Part shown: positions 8,398 through 16,545 of the stretch, piece by piece
Numbering within the stretch: the first letter of the stretch is position 1
Layout: each line of letters opens with the position of its first letter
DNA from: Muricoccus nepalensis
GTDB taxonomy: Bacteria > Pseudomonadota > Alphaproteobacteria > Acetobacterales > Acetobacteraceae
DNA length: 64,000 nucleotides
Assembly (NCBI RefSeq): GCF_006438825.1
Contig: NZ_RCZP01000003.1
Span: 248,001 to 312,000 of the forward strand
Direction: 5' to 3'
Position numbers and translations under genes: made by a program
Notes under the pieces: generated by a model
What the model was told of the DNA's origin: nothing
Database searches by the model: none
What the model saw: the letters and a program-made list of their open reading frames with translations, nothing else

Positions 8398-8735
8398 TGC
8401 GGCGGGCAGCGGCCCTGGCGGTGCTGCTCCTGGCGGGGGCGGCCACCGCCCCCGCGCGGGCGCAGGACGGCGACGCGCGGTCCGGCCGGCGGCTCGCCGC
8501 CGGCATCTGCTCGAGCTGCCACGGGCGGGACGGCATTGCCACCCTGCCCGAGGCGCCGAACCTGGCCGGGCAGAACCCGGCCTATGTCGTGGCCCAGCTC
8601 CGCGCCTACCGGGACAAGACGCGGCAGAACGAGCAGATGACCATCGTGGCGCAGGAGCTGACCGACCAGCAGATCGCCGACCTCGCCGCCTGGTACGCGG
8701 CGATCGAGGTCACCGCGACCATCCCCGGCCGCTGA
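8397..8735 (+). CDS. Class I cytochrome c, periplasmic
   Basis: This 112-residue monohaem cytochrome of the c553/c4-like type has an N-terminal signal peptide (ALAVLLLAGAATAPARAQ). The single haem site CSSCHGRDG lies near residue 38, and the distal Met ligand is probably in NEQMTIVAQ near residue 80. Its ATG shares a base with the preceding TGA (TGATG), so it is translationally coupled to the sorbosone dehydrogenase homologue. It probably carries that enzyme's electrons to the respiratory chain. Confidence 0.9.
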   Translation: MRRAAALAVLLLAGAATAPARAQDGDARSGRRLAAGICSSCHGRDGIATLPEAPNLAGQNPAYVVAQLRAYRDKTRQNEQMTIVAQELTDQQIADLAAWYAAIEVTATIPGR

Positions 8736-8738
8736 CCA

Positions 8739-8755
8739 GCCGGGAACAACCCGGC
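8739..8755 (+). terminator. Hairpin after the dehydrogenase/cytochrome c pair
   Basis: GCCGGG and CCCGGC are separated by AACAA, starting 3 bases after the cytochrome c stop. The stem is six GC pairs. There is no T-tract, so termination efficiency is uncertain; it could simply protect the 3' end of the message. Confidence 0.35.
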
Positions 8756-8880
8756 GCCTCCGATCAGAGCGGGCCCTCATCGCAACTTAAGGTGACCACC
8801 CGCCGCGCCCGCGCGCCTAGCCGTGCCCGGCCCGACCGCCCACTTGCGCTGGCCAGCAAGAGCGGACGAGGTCTCGGAAT

Positions 8881-9945
8881 ATGGCGGGTACGGCACTGAT
8901 CGCGGGCGTGAGCGGCATCGTGGGCAACAACCTGGCCCGGCACCTGCTGCGGAACGGCTGGCAGGTCAGTGGCCTCGCCCGTCGCCCGCCGGCGGGGATC
9001 GAGGGGTTGCGGCCCGTCGCCGCCGACCTCCTCGACCCCGCCGCGCTCCGGGCCGCGCTCGCGGAGGAGCGCCCGAGCCACGTCTTCATCACCACCTGGC
9101 TGCGGCAGCCGACGGAGGCGGAGAACATCCGCGTCAACGCCGCCATGGTGCGCAACCTGCTGGACGCGCTCCGCCCGGGCGGCGGGCTGCGGCACGTCGC
9201 GCTGGTGACCGGGCTGAAGCATTACCTTGGGCCCTTCGAGAACTACGGCAAGGGAAGCCTGCCCGCCACGCCCTTCCGCGAGGAGCAGCCGCGCCTCGAC
9301 GTCGAGAACTTCTACTACGCGCAGGAGGACGAGGTCTTCGCCGCCAGCGCGCGCGACGGCTTCGGCTGGAGCGTGCACCGCCCGCACACCATCATCGGCT
9401 ACGCCGTCGGCAACGCGATGAACATGGGCGTGACGCTGGCCGCCTACGCCACGCTCTGCCGCGAGACCGGCCGCCCCTTCCTCTTCCCGGGCTCCGCCGC
9501 GCAGTGGAACGGCCTCACCGACATGACCGACGCCCGCCTCCTCGCGCGCCATCTCGAATGGGCCGCGACCACCCCGGCCGCGCGCGACCAGGCCTTCAAC
9601 GTCGTCGACGGCGACGTCTTCCGCTGGAGCTGGATGTGGGGCCGCCTCGCGGCCTGGTTCGGCCTCGAGCCCGCCCCCTTCCCCGGCCAGGGCACGCCGC
9701 TCGAGGCGCAGCTCGCCGACGCCGCGCCCCTCTGGCGGGAGATCGCGGCGCGGCACGGCCTCGTGGAGCCCGACCTCGGCCGCCTCGCCTCCGCCTGGCA
9801 CACGGACGCCGACCTCGGCCGTCCCATCGAGGTCGTCACCGATATGAGCAAGAGCCGCCGCCTCGGCTTCCTGGACTACCAGGCAACGGACGACGCCTTC
9901 CTCGACCTCTTCGCCACCCTGCGGGAGGCGCGCGTCATCCCCTGA
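8881..9945 (+). CDS. PRISE-type SDR reductase (progesterone 5-beta-reductase/iridoid synthase-like)
   Basis: This 354-residue extended short-chain dehydrogenase has an N-terminal nucleotide-binding motif GVSGIVGNNLARHLL (residues 9-23). HVFITTWLR is near residue 65 and the family-specific NFYYAQEDEVF near 141-151 carries the catalytic Tyr. GWSVHRPHTIIGYAVGNAMN follows. Together these mark the PRISE family, which reduces activated enones with NADPH, rather than sugar epimerases. The start has ACGAGGT about 10 bases upstream. The gene stands alone between the cytochrome and a convergent Bug receptor, 15 bp apart. The substrate is unknown. Confidence 0.82.
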   Translation: MAGTALIAGVSGIVGNNLARHLLRNGWQVSGLARRPPAGIEGLRPVAADLLDPAALRAALAEERPSHVFITTWLRQPTEAENIRVNAAMVRNLLDALRPGGGLRHVALVTGLKHYLGPFENYGKGSLPATPFREEQPRLDVENFYYAQEDEVFAASARDGFGWSVHRPHTIIGYAVGNAMNMGVTLAAYATLCRETGRPFLFPGSAAQWNGLTDMTDARLLARHLEWAATTPAARDQAFNVVDGDVFRWSWMWGRLAAWFGLEPAPFPGQGTPLEAQLADAAPLWREIAARHGLVEPDLGRLASAWHTDADLGRPIEVVTDMSKSRRLGFLDYQATDDAFLDLFATLREARVIP

Positions 9946-9960
9946 CGGCACGCCGTTCCC

Positions 9961-10932
9961 TCACCCCCGTGGAAGCAGGTTCTCGCGCGCGGCGAGCTCC
10001 CAGCGCGCGTCCTCCTGCCGCATCAGCTCGGCGAGCGCGTCGAGGCCCATGGGCGCGGCGTCGACGGCCAGGCTGTCCAGGCGCTGCTTCATCACGGCCT
10101 CGCCGAAGGCCGCGTTGATCGCGTCGTTGAGCCGCGACGCCACCGCCGGCGGCAGGCGCGCCGGGCCGAAGAGGCCGAACCAGCCGATGAAGTCCGCGCC
10201 CTCCACGCCGCTCTCCCGCAGCGTCGGGACGTCCGGCAGGAAGCGCGACCGTTGCGGGGCGCTGATCGCGAGCACCTTCACCGTGCCGGCCGCGCGCAGC
10301 GGCATGACGGTCGCCGTGCTCGCCCAGGCCACGGGGATGTGGCCGCCGGTGAGGTCGGCCAGGTAGGCGCCGCTGCCGCGATAGGGCACCTCCACCATCT
10401 CCACGCCCGCGCGCTTGGCGAGGTTGTTGGCGGTGAAGGAGGTCTGCGCGTCCGCCGTCGCCTGGGCGATCGTCCCCGGCCGCGCCTTCGCCGCGCGGAT
10501 GAGGTCGGCGACGCTCGCGAACTCGCTCCCCGGCCCGGTGACGAGCACGAGCGGGTAGCGTGCGAGGAGTGCGACCGGCGTGAAGTCGTTCACGGGGTGG
10601 TAGGCCAGCCGCGGCACGATCTGCCGGTTCATGATGTGCGTGCTCGTCGCCGCGACGAAGGTGTAGCCGTCCGGCGCCGCCCGGGCCACGGCCTCGGTCC
10701 CGACCACGCCGTTGGCGCCGGCCCGGTTCTCGACGACGAAGTTCTGCCCGAGGGTGTGCGACAGCAGCTCCCCGATCGCGCGCGTGGTCACGTCCGTCCC
10801 GCCGCCCGGCGCGTAGGGCACGATGACGCGGACGGGCCGGTCGGGCCAGGCCTGCGCCCGCGCCGCGCGCGGGAGCGCCAGCAGGGCGGGGACCGTGGCG
10901 GCCCCGAGGATCCCGCGCCGCGTGATCGTCAT
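9961..10932 (-). CDS. TTT/Bug-type periplasmic substrate-binding receptor
   Basis: This 323-residue Bug-family receptor has a signal peptide with twin Arg (TITRRGILGAATVPALLALP, ending near ARAQA) followed by WPDRPVRVIVPYAPGGGTD, the family hallmark. The start at 10932 is preceded by AGGGAGAGAG; the frame continues upstream into the neighbouring monooxygenase but without homology. It lies 56 bp downstream of the LLM monooxygenase and so probably belongs to the minus-strand unit citE-CoA-transferase-monooxygenase-receptor. In that setting it may capture the acid that the unit degrades. Confidence 0.9.
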   Translation of the reverse strand: MTITRRGILGAATVPALLALPRAARAQAWPDRPVRVIVPYAPGGGTDVTTRAIGELLSHTLGQNFVVENRAGANGVVGTEAVARAAPDGYTFVAATSTHIMNRQIVPRLAYHPVNDFTPVALLARYPLVLVTGPGSEFASVADLIRAAKARPGTIAQATADAQTSFTANNLAKRAGVEMVEVPYRGSGAYLADLTGGHIPVAWASTATVMPLRAAGTVKVLAISAPQRSRFLPDVPTLRESGVEGADFIGWFGLFGPARLPPAVASRLNDAINAAFGEAVMKQRLDSLAVDAAPMGLDALAELMRQEDARWELAARENLLPRG

Positions 10933-10988
10933 GTCTCTCTCCCTCTCGACCCCGGTGCCGCGCCCGGCGCGCGCCACCACCCGCCCCG

Positions 10989-12350
10989 TCACGCCGCCGA
11001 CCGCCGCAGGCCGCCCGCCGGGTGCATCGGCAGGCGCAGGTTCTCGCGCAGCGTCGCGCCCTGGTATTCCTTCTGGAACAGCCCGCGCCGCTGCAGCTCC
11101 GGCACGACGTGGCGCACGAAGTCCTCGTAGGACCCCGGCATGTGCGTGGCCGCGAGGACGAAGCCGTCGCAGGCGCTGCCGAACCACTCCTCCATCCCGT
11201 CCGCGACCTGCTTGGCCGTGCCCACGAAGCAGGGGAACTCGCGGATCGTGCCGCGCCCGGAGAAGTGCACGAAGTCGCGCACTGTCGGGTTCGCCTTGCC
11301 GCTGAGGGAGACCACGCGGTCGCGGAAGCCGTGCCAGGAGAGGCCGGCCAGCTCCTCGTCGCTGAAGGGCTCGTCCATCGGCTTCTTGCTGAAGTCGACG
11401 TTCAGCACCTCGCAGAGAAGGTTCAGCCCGTCCACCGGCTTCGCCAGCCCGTCGATATAGGCCTTCTTGTCCTCGGCCATCGACTGCGTCTCGCCGACGA
11501 TCGCGTAGACCGCGGGGGCGATGCTGACGCTGGCGGGATCGCGCCCGGCCGCGGCCAGCGCCGCCTTCATCTCGGCGTAGCCCTTGCGGCCCGCGGCCAG
11601 GTTGGGGAAGACCGCGAAGATCATCTCCGCCCAGCGCGAGGCGAAGGCCCGCCCGCGCCCGCTCTGCCCGGCCTGGATCAGCACGGGCTGCCCCTGCGGG
11701 GAGCGCGGCACGGGGAAGGGCCCGCGGGAGCGGAAGTACTTCCCCTCGTAGTCCAGGCGCCGCACCTTCGCCGCGTCGGCGAAGCGCCCGCTCTCCTTGT
11801 CGAGGATCAGCGCGTCGTCGTCCCAGCTGTTCCAGTGGCCCGTCACCACCTCCAGGAACTCGTCCGCGCGGTCGTAGCGCGCGTCGTGCTCGAGGTGCTC
11901 GGACCGGCCGAAATTCGCCGCCTCCGAATCGTTCAGCGACGTCACGATGTTCCAGGCGGCCCGCCCGCCGATCATCAGGTCGAGCGTCGCGAAGAGGCGC
12001 GCCACGTGGAAAGGCTCGTAGTAGGTGGTGGAGTAGGTCGCGCCGAGCCCGAGCCGCGAGGTCGCGAGCCCCATCGCCGTCACGATCGGCATGAGGTCCA
12101 TCTTCACCGCGCGCACCCCGTTCTCGACGGTGGAGGCGTGGTCGTTGCCGTAGATGTCGGGAATCGCCAGCCGGTCGTCGAAGAAGGCCATCTGGAACTT
12201 GCCGGCCTCCAGCACGCGGGCGATGCGCTGGTAGTACTCGGGCCTCAGGAAGTCGCTCATGCTCCCCTCGTGCCGCCACGAGGCCGGGTAGTTGGAGCAG
12301 TTCTGGGCCTGGAGGAAGGCCACGAGGTTCATCTGGCGGGGCGCGGTCAT
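10989..12350 (-). CDS. LLM-class flavin-dependent monooxygenase (NtaA/SnaA/DszA family)
   Basis: This 453-residue FMN-dependent two-component monooxygenase belongs to the nitrilotriacetate/dibenzothiophene-sulfone/pristinamycin branch of the bacterial luciferase-like superfamily. Recognisable blocks are MNLVAFLQAQNCSNYPASWR near the start, KFQMAFFDDRLAIPDIYG near 51-68, ARLFATLDLMIGGRAAWNIVTS near 119-140 and PVLIQAGQSGRGRAFASRWAE near 220-240. Length matches the family. The start at 12350 (MTAPRQMN) has CAGGAGT upstream. A separate FMN reductase would be required and is not nearby. Oxidative cleavage of a C-N or C-S bond is the family role; the substrate is unknown. Confidence 0.87.
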   Translation of the reverse strand: MTAPRQMNLVAFLQAQNCSNYPASWRHEGSMSDFLRPEYYQRIARVLEAGKFQMAFFDDRLAIPDIYGNDHASTVENGVRAVKMDLMPIVTAMGLATSRLGLGATYSTTYYEPFHVARLFATLDLMIGGRAAWNIVTSLNDSEAANFGRSEHLEHDARYDRADEFLEVVTGHWNSWDDDALILDKESGRFADAAKVRRLDYEGKYFRSRGPFPVPRSPQGQPVLIQAGQSGRGRAFASRWAEMIFAVFPNLAAGRKGYAEMKAALAAAGRDPASVSIAPAVYAIVGETQSMAEDKKAYIDGLAKPVDGLNLLCEVLNVDFSKKPMDEPFSDEELAGLSWHGFRDRVVSLSGKANPTVRDFVHFSGRGTIREFPCFVGTAKQVADGMEEWFGSACDGFVLAATHMPGSYEDFVRHVVPELQRRGLFQKEYQGATLRENLRLPMHPAGGLRRSAA

Positions 12351-12378
12351 CGCGGGGGCACTCCTGGCGGATCGGTCT

Positions 12379-13611
12379 TCAGACGGCACCGGCGGCGCGC
12401 AGGGCGGCGATCTCCGCCTCCTCCAGGCGCAGCAGGTCGCGGAGGATGGCGTCGGTGTCGGCGCCCAGCGCGCGCCCGGTGTGGCGCAGCGCGGGCGGCG
12501 TCTCGGACAGCGCGGGCACGCCCGCCGGCAGCACCACGCGGCCGATGCGCGGGTCCTCCACGTCGAGCATGTTGCCGCGCGCGCGGAACTGCGGGTCCTC
12601 GAAGATGTCGGCGATGCTGTTGATGGGGCCGCAGGGCACGCCGTGCCGGTCGCAGGCCGCGATCAGCCCCTCGTAGTCCTGCGCGCCCACCCATTCCGCG
12701 ACGAGGGCGTTCACCGCCTCCCGCCCCGCCACGCGCTGGGCCGTGCGGCCGAAGGGCCCGGCCCCCGCCAGCTCCGGCCGCCCCATGGCCACGGCCAGCC
12801 GCTCGAACATCTTGTCGCTGCTGCAGGCGAGCGCGATCCAGCGGCCGTCCCGCGTGCACCAGTGCCCGTGGGGCACCACCGCCGGCACGTCCGCGCCCAT
12901 GCGCTCCCTGACGGTGCCGTGCGCGGCGTAGACCGGCGCGATCTCGTCGAGCATCCGGAAGATGCTCTCGTAGAGGCCGATGTCCACGACCTGCCCGCGC
13001 CCGGTGCTCTCGGCCTGCCGCAGCGCCATCATCACGCCGACGCAGCCCCAGACCCCCGACATGTAGTCGGCGAGCGACGTGCTCCCCGGCACCACCGGCG
13101 GCCGCCCCGGCTCCCCCGCGAGATAGGAGAGACCCGCGAAGCCGTGGGCGATCCGCGCGAAGCCCGGCTTCTCGCGCATCGGCCCGGTCTGGCCGTAGGC
13201 GCTGATCCGCAGCATCACCAGCTTCGGGTTGATCGCGCTCAGCGCCTCCCAGCCGAAGCCCCATTTCTCCATCGTGCCCGGGCGAAAGTTCTCGATCAGC
13301 ACGTCGGCCTCGGCCACCAGCCGGCGGAACACCGCGGCGCCCTCGGGGCTGCGCAGGTCGAGCGTCATGCAGCGCTTGTTCCGCGCCTCGCTCAGCCAGG
13401 CGAAGGTGTCGCCGCACTCCGTCGGCGTGCCGAAGCCGCGCAGCGGGTCGCCGCTGCCGGGCTGCTCGACCTTGATCACGTCGGCGCCGAAGTCGCCCAT
13501 GATCGTGCCGCAGAAGGGACCCGCCAGGAAGGTCGCGATGTCGAGCACGCGCACGCCGGTCAGCGGCTGCGTCGCCGTGCCCACGCCGGCCGCCGGGATC
13601 GCGTCGGTCAT
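12379..13611 (-). CDS. CaiB/BaiF family III CoA-transferase
   Basis: This 410-residue family III CoA-transferase moves CoA between carboxylates through an aspartyl-CoA intermediate. LTGVRVLDIATFLAGPFCG near residues 17-35 and VEQPGSGDPLRGFG near 48-61 are family blocks. The catalytic Asp is probably Asp182 in SLADYMSGVWG. The ATG at 13611 overlaps the upstream lyase stop by 3 bases (ATGA), so the two are translationally coupled. A CoA-transferase with a CitE-type lyase is the pairing seen in citramalate, itaconate and mesaconyl-CoA pathways: the transferase activates the acid and the lyase splits it. Confidence 0.9.
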   Translation of the reverse strand: MTDAIPAAGVGTATQPLTGVRVLDIATFLAGPFCGTIMGDFGADVIKVEQPGSGDPLRGFGTPTECGDTFAWLSEARNKRCMTLDLRSPEGAAVFRRLVAEADVLIENFRPGTMEKWGFGWEALSAINPKLVMLRISAYGQTGPMREKPGFARIAHGFAGLSYLAGEPGRPPVVPGSTSLADYMSGVWGCVGVMMALRQAESTGRGQVVDIGLYESIFRMLDEIAPVYAAHGTVRERMGADVPAVVPHGHWCTRDGRWIALACSSDKMFERLAVAMGRPELAGAGPFGRTAQRVAGREAVNALVAEWVGAQDYEGLIAACDRHGVPCGPINSIADIFEDPQFRARGNMLDVEDPRIGRVVLPAGVPALSETPPALRHTGRALGADTDAILRDLLRLEEAEIAALRAAGAV

Positions 13612-14585
13612 CCGTCCTCTCCTCCCTCGCGGCGCGCGATCAGCGCGGCCCGCTCCATGATCGCCCGCGCCCGCCGCGCGTGGACGAGGTCCACGAGCAC
13701 GCCGTCCATCCCCACCGCGCCGCCGCCCTCCGCCGCCGCCCCGTCCAGCGCCGCCGTCACGGCCCTTGCCCATTCGAGCTGCTCCGGCGCGGGGGAGAAG
13801 GCGCGGTTGGCGGCCTCCACCTGCGTCGGGTGGATCGCCCATTTTCCCTCGAAGCCGAGGGCACGCGCCCGCGCCGCGCTGGCCGCGAAGCCCTCGGGAT
13901 CGCGGTAGTCGGTGTAGGGTCCGTCGATCGGCCGCAGCCCGTTGGCGCGGCAGGCGTTCACCACCCGCGCCAGCGCGTAGTGCCACTGGTCGTTCCAGTG
14001 CAGCGCCCGCGCGCCCTCCGCGCCGGGGTCGGTCAACACCGCGTAGTCTGGGCTCGGCCGGCCGAAGACCGTGTCGGGCGTGCGCAGGTCCGCGCTGTAG
14101 TCGCCCACGCCGAAGACCATCGCCTCCAGCCGCGGCGAGGCGGCGGCGATCTCGTCGGCATGGACGATGCCGCGCGCCGTCTCCAGCAGCACCTCGATCC
14201 CGACCGGCCGGTCGCGCGGGCGCTCGCGCTCCACGCTCGCCAGCAGCTCCGCCACGAAGCGCACGTCGAAGGCGCTCTCGGCCTTGGGCAGCAGGATGAG
14301 GTCGAGCCGCGGGCAGGCGCGCGCCACGTCCACGATGTCCCGCAGCACCCAGGGCGTGCCGAGCGCGTTCACGCGCACCGCCATGGCGCGCCGGCCCCAG
14401 TCGATGCCCTGCAGCGCCTCGATCACCCGCTCGCGCGCCACCTCCTTGGCGGCGGGCGCGACGGCGTCCTCGAGGTCGAGGAAGACGATGTCGGCCGGTC
14501 CCTGCGCCGCCTTGCCGAAGAAGCGCGGTTGGATGCCGGGCACCGCGAGCTCCGAGCGGTGCAGCCTCGCCGGGCGCTCAGCCAT
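13608..14585 (-). CDS. CitE/HpcH-family CoA-ester lyase (malyl-/citramalyl-CoA lyase-like)
   Basis: This 325-residue TIM-barrel lyase has RSELAVPGIQPRFFGKA at the start (CoA-binding Arg region), DIVFLDLEDAVAP near 32-44 with metal-associated acids, LILLPKAES near 96-104 and GIEVLLETARGI near 128-139 supplying the Mg-binding Glu. EGKWAIHPTQVEAAN near 242-256 is the conserved C-terminal block. Length matches Mcl/Ccl-type enzymes rather than the shorter citrate-lyase CitE. It is the first gene of the minus-strand unit and divergent from a LysR regulator with a strong palindrome between them. Reversible cleavage of malyl-, methylmalyl- or citramalyl-CoA is likely. Confidence 0.88.
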   Translation of the reverse strand: MAERPARLHRSELAVPGIQPRFFGKAAQGPADIVFLDLEDAVAPAAKEVARERVIEALQGIDWGRRAMAVRVNALGTPWVLRDIVDVARACPRLDLILLPKAESAFDVRFVAELLASVERERPRDRPVGIEVLLETARGIVHADEIAAASPRLEAMVFGVGDYSADLRTPDTVFGRPSPDYAVLTDPGAEGARALHWNDQWHYALARVVNACRANGLRPIDGPYTDYRDPEGFAASAARARALGFEGKWAIHPTQVEAANRAFSPAPEQLEWARAVTAALDGAAAEGGGAVGMDGVLVDLVHARRARAIMERAALIARREGGEDG

Positions 14586-14747
14586 GCCGCCCCCCGCGCC
14601 CGGGGGCGCCGGGCCGTCCCGGGCGGGTCACGAAGGCCGGCGCGGCTCTGCTGCTCAATGGATGCCCCTCCCCGCCCGGTCTACGCCGGCGTCGTGGCGG
14701 GATGGAGCCAGGGACGGCCCTCGACGTCCAACGCAAAGGCCTGACAT

Positions 14748-14770
14748 ATTGATCAGCGCCGCTGATCAAT
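14748..14770. promoter_or_regulatory. LysR-type operator, perfect inverted repeat
   Basis: ATTGATCAGC (14748-14757) and GCTGATCAAT (14761-14770) are perfect 10-bp arms around a 3-bp centre. The repeat ends 22 bp before the lysR start, in the 207-bp region between citE and lysR. LysR proteins typically bind such sites to repress their own gene and activate the divergent operon. A single imperfect half-site (GCTGCTCAAT, 14650-14659) closer to citE may be the activation site. Confidence 0.65.
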
Positions 14771-14792
14771 GCCGCCGGGCGGAGTCCGCTGG

Positions 14793-15713
14793 ATGAACGT
14801 CAACCTGAACCTCCTCCCGACCTTCGTCGCCGTGGCGGAAGGGGGCAGCTTCCGCCTCGCCGCCGAGACGATCGGGCGCACGCAGTCGGCCGTCAGCATG
14901 CAGATCCAGCAGCTCGAGGCGCAGCTCGGCCGGCGCCTCTTCAGCCGCACCACCCGCCGCGTCGCCCTGACGCCGGAGGGCGAGCAGCTCCTCGGCAAGG
15001 TCCGCGCCGCGCTGGAGGATCTCTCGGACGGGCTGCGGCAGGCGAGCGGCCTCGTCGCCTCGCATCGCGGCCGCGTCTCCGTCGCTTGCGCCCCCAGCCT
15101 GGCGGGCTCGCGCCTGCCGGGCGTGATCGCGGCCTTCCAGAAGGCCCACCCGGCCGTCAGCCTGCGGCTCCGCGAGCTGCCGCTGGCCGGCATCACCGAG
15201 AGCGTGCGGCGGCAGGAATCCGACTTCGGCGTCGGCCCGCCCCCGCTCTCGCCCGCCGGCCTCCTCTTCCAGCCGCTCCTCACCGACCCGGTCTGCGTCC
15301 TGTTCCGGACCGGCCTGCTCCGCGGTCAGCGCAGCGTCCGCCTCGCCGCCGTCGCGGACCAGCCGATCGTGCTGATGGGCGGCCTGCGCCCGATGATGGA
15401 GGAGGCGGCGCGGCGCTCCGGCCTCGCCTTGCCCGTCCGCCACGAGGCGCAGCAGATCCTGACCGTGCTCGGCCTCGTACGGGACGGGCTGGGCGTCGGG
15501 ATCGTGCCCGGCATCGCCGTCCCCGACCCGCTGGAGGAGGGGCTGTCGGCGCTCCCGCTCGGCGGGCCGGGGCTGCACCGCGAGATCGGCATCATCACCC
15601 GCGCCGAGCGGCCGCTCCCGCCGGTGGCCACGGCCCTCGTCGCCCTGCTCCGCCGCTGCCTCTCCCCCGCGGCGGCCGCCAGGCCGCGCCCGGGGCCCCG
15701 GCGCCCGGCGTGA
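14793..15713 (+). CDS. LysR-family transcriptional regulator
   Basis: This 306-residue regulator starts at 14793 (MNVNLNLLPTFVAV), with GGAG about 9 bases upstream; the frame extends 8 codons further without homology. The winged HTH spans residues 1-60, with SFRLAAETIGRTQSAVSMQIQQLE as the recognition segment, followed by the usual linker helix and an effector-binding domain (GRVSVACAPSLAGSRLPGVI onward). Position and the adjacent palindrome suggest it controls the divergent citE-CoA-transferase-monooxygenase-Bug unit and itself. The inducer is probably the transported acid or its CoA ester. Confidence 0.92.
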   Translation: MNVNLNLLPTFVAVAEGGSFRLAAETIGRTQSAVSMQIQQLEAQLGRRLFSRTTRRVALTPEGEQLLGKVRAALEDLSDGLRQASGLVASHRGRVSVACAPSLAGSRLPGVIAAFQKAHPAVSLRLRELPLAGITESVRRQESDFGVGPPPLSPAGLLFQPLLTDPVCVLFRTGLLRGQRSVRLAAVADQPIVLMGGLRPMMEEAARRSGLALPVRHEAQQILTVLGLVRDGLGVGIVPGIAVPDPLEEGLSALPLGGPGLHREIGIITRAERPLPPVATALVALLRRCLSPAAAARPRPGPRRPA

Positions 15714-15830
15714 CGGGGCTCCCGCCCCGGGGCGGCCGGTGATACCCTGGCGGACCATCCCGCGGCCCGCCGCGGAACCACGGTGCCGGCCGCGGCCGGC
15801 GCGCCAGGCTGCGGGGGACGCGAGGCAAGG

Positions 15831-16520
15831 ATGCGCGGCTGGGGCGAGTTCATCGCGGCCTTCCTGGCCTTCCTTCTCTCCCACGCGCTGCCGGCCCGGC
15901 CCCTCCTGCGCCGCCGCCTGACCGCGCGGCTCGGCGAGCGGGGCTACCTCGCCCTCTACAGCCTCGCCTCCCTGGCCGTACTCGCCTGGCTCGTGGCCGC
16001 CACCGGGCGCGCGCCCTACGTCCCGCTCTGGACAGCCGAGCCCTGGCACCTCGCGGTGCCGAACCTCGCGGTGCCGCTGGCCTGCCTGCTCGTGGCCTTC
16101 GCCGCCGGGGCGCCCAACCCCCTCTCCTTCGGCGGCCCCGCCACCGGCTTCGACCCGGCGCATCCCGGCATCGCCGGCCTCGCGCGGCACCCCCTGCTGC
16201 TCGCGATCGGGCTCTGGGCCCTTGCCCACGCCGTGCCGAACGGCGACCTCGCCCACGCCGTGCTCTTCGGCAGCTTCGCGGGCTTCGCGCTGCTCGGCAT
16301 GCTGGCGATCGACCGGCGCAAGCGCCGCCGGCTCGGCGCGCCGGAATGGGAGGCCCTGGCCGCGAGGACCTCGCTCTGGCCCGGGGCGGCGCTGCTCGCC
16401 GGCCGCTGGCGCCCCTCGGCGCCGCCCTCCGCGACCCGCCTCGCGGCCGGGCTCCTGCTCTGGCTCCTCCTGCTCCTCCTGCACCGCCCGGTCATCGGCG
16501 TCTCGCCGCTGCCGCCCTGA
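15831..16520 (+). CDS. NnrU-family integral membrane protein
   Basis: This 229-residue polytopic membrane protein has hydrophobic segments near residues 5-20, 38-56, 72-92, 118-136, 140-158 and 200-220. The blocks SHALPARPLLRRRL, NPLSFGG and ITGLARHP-like GIAGLARHPLL match the NnrU/isoprenylcysteine-methyltransferase-like superfamily. NnrU genes sit beside nitric-oxide reduction genes in some denitrifiers, but none is present here. GAGGCAAGG directly precedes the ATG at 15831. The molecular function of the family is not settled. Confidence 0.8.
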   Translation: MRGWGEFIAAFLAFLLSHALPARPLLRRRLTARLGERGYLALYSLASLAVLAWLVAATGRAPYVPLWTAEPWHLAVPNLAVPLACLLVAFAAGAPNPLSFGGPATGFDPAHPGIAGLARHPLLLAIGLWALAHAVPNGDLAHAVLFGSFAGFALLGMLAIDRRKRRRLGAPEWEALAARTSLWPGAALLAGRWRPSAPPSATRLAAGLLLWLLLLLLHRPVIGVSPLPP

Positions 16521-16545
16521 CCACCGGCGGGGGCCGGGAGGCTCC

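Noticed and set aside
14766-16484. A 572-codon minus-strand frame opposite lysR and nnrU
   Set aside because: It is a shadow of two well-supported plus-strand genes, dominated by Glu/Gly/Arg/Ala with no motif.
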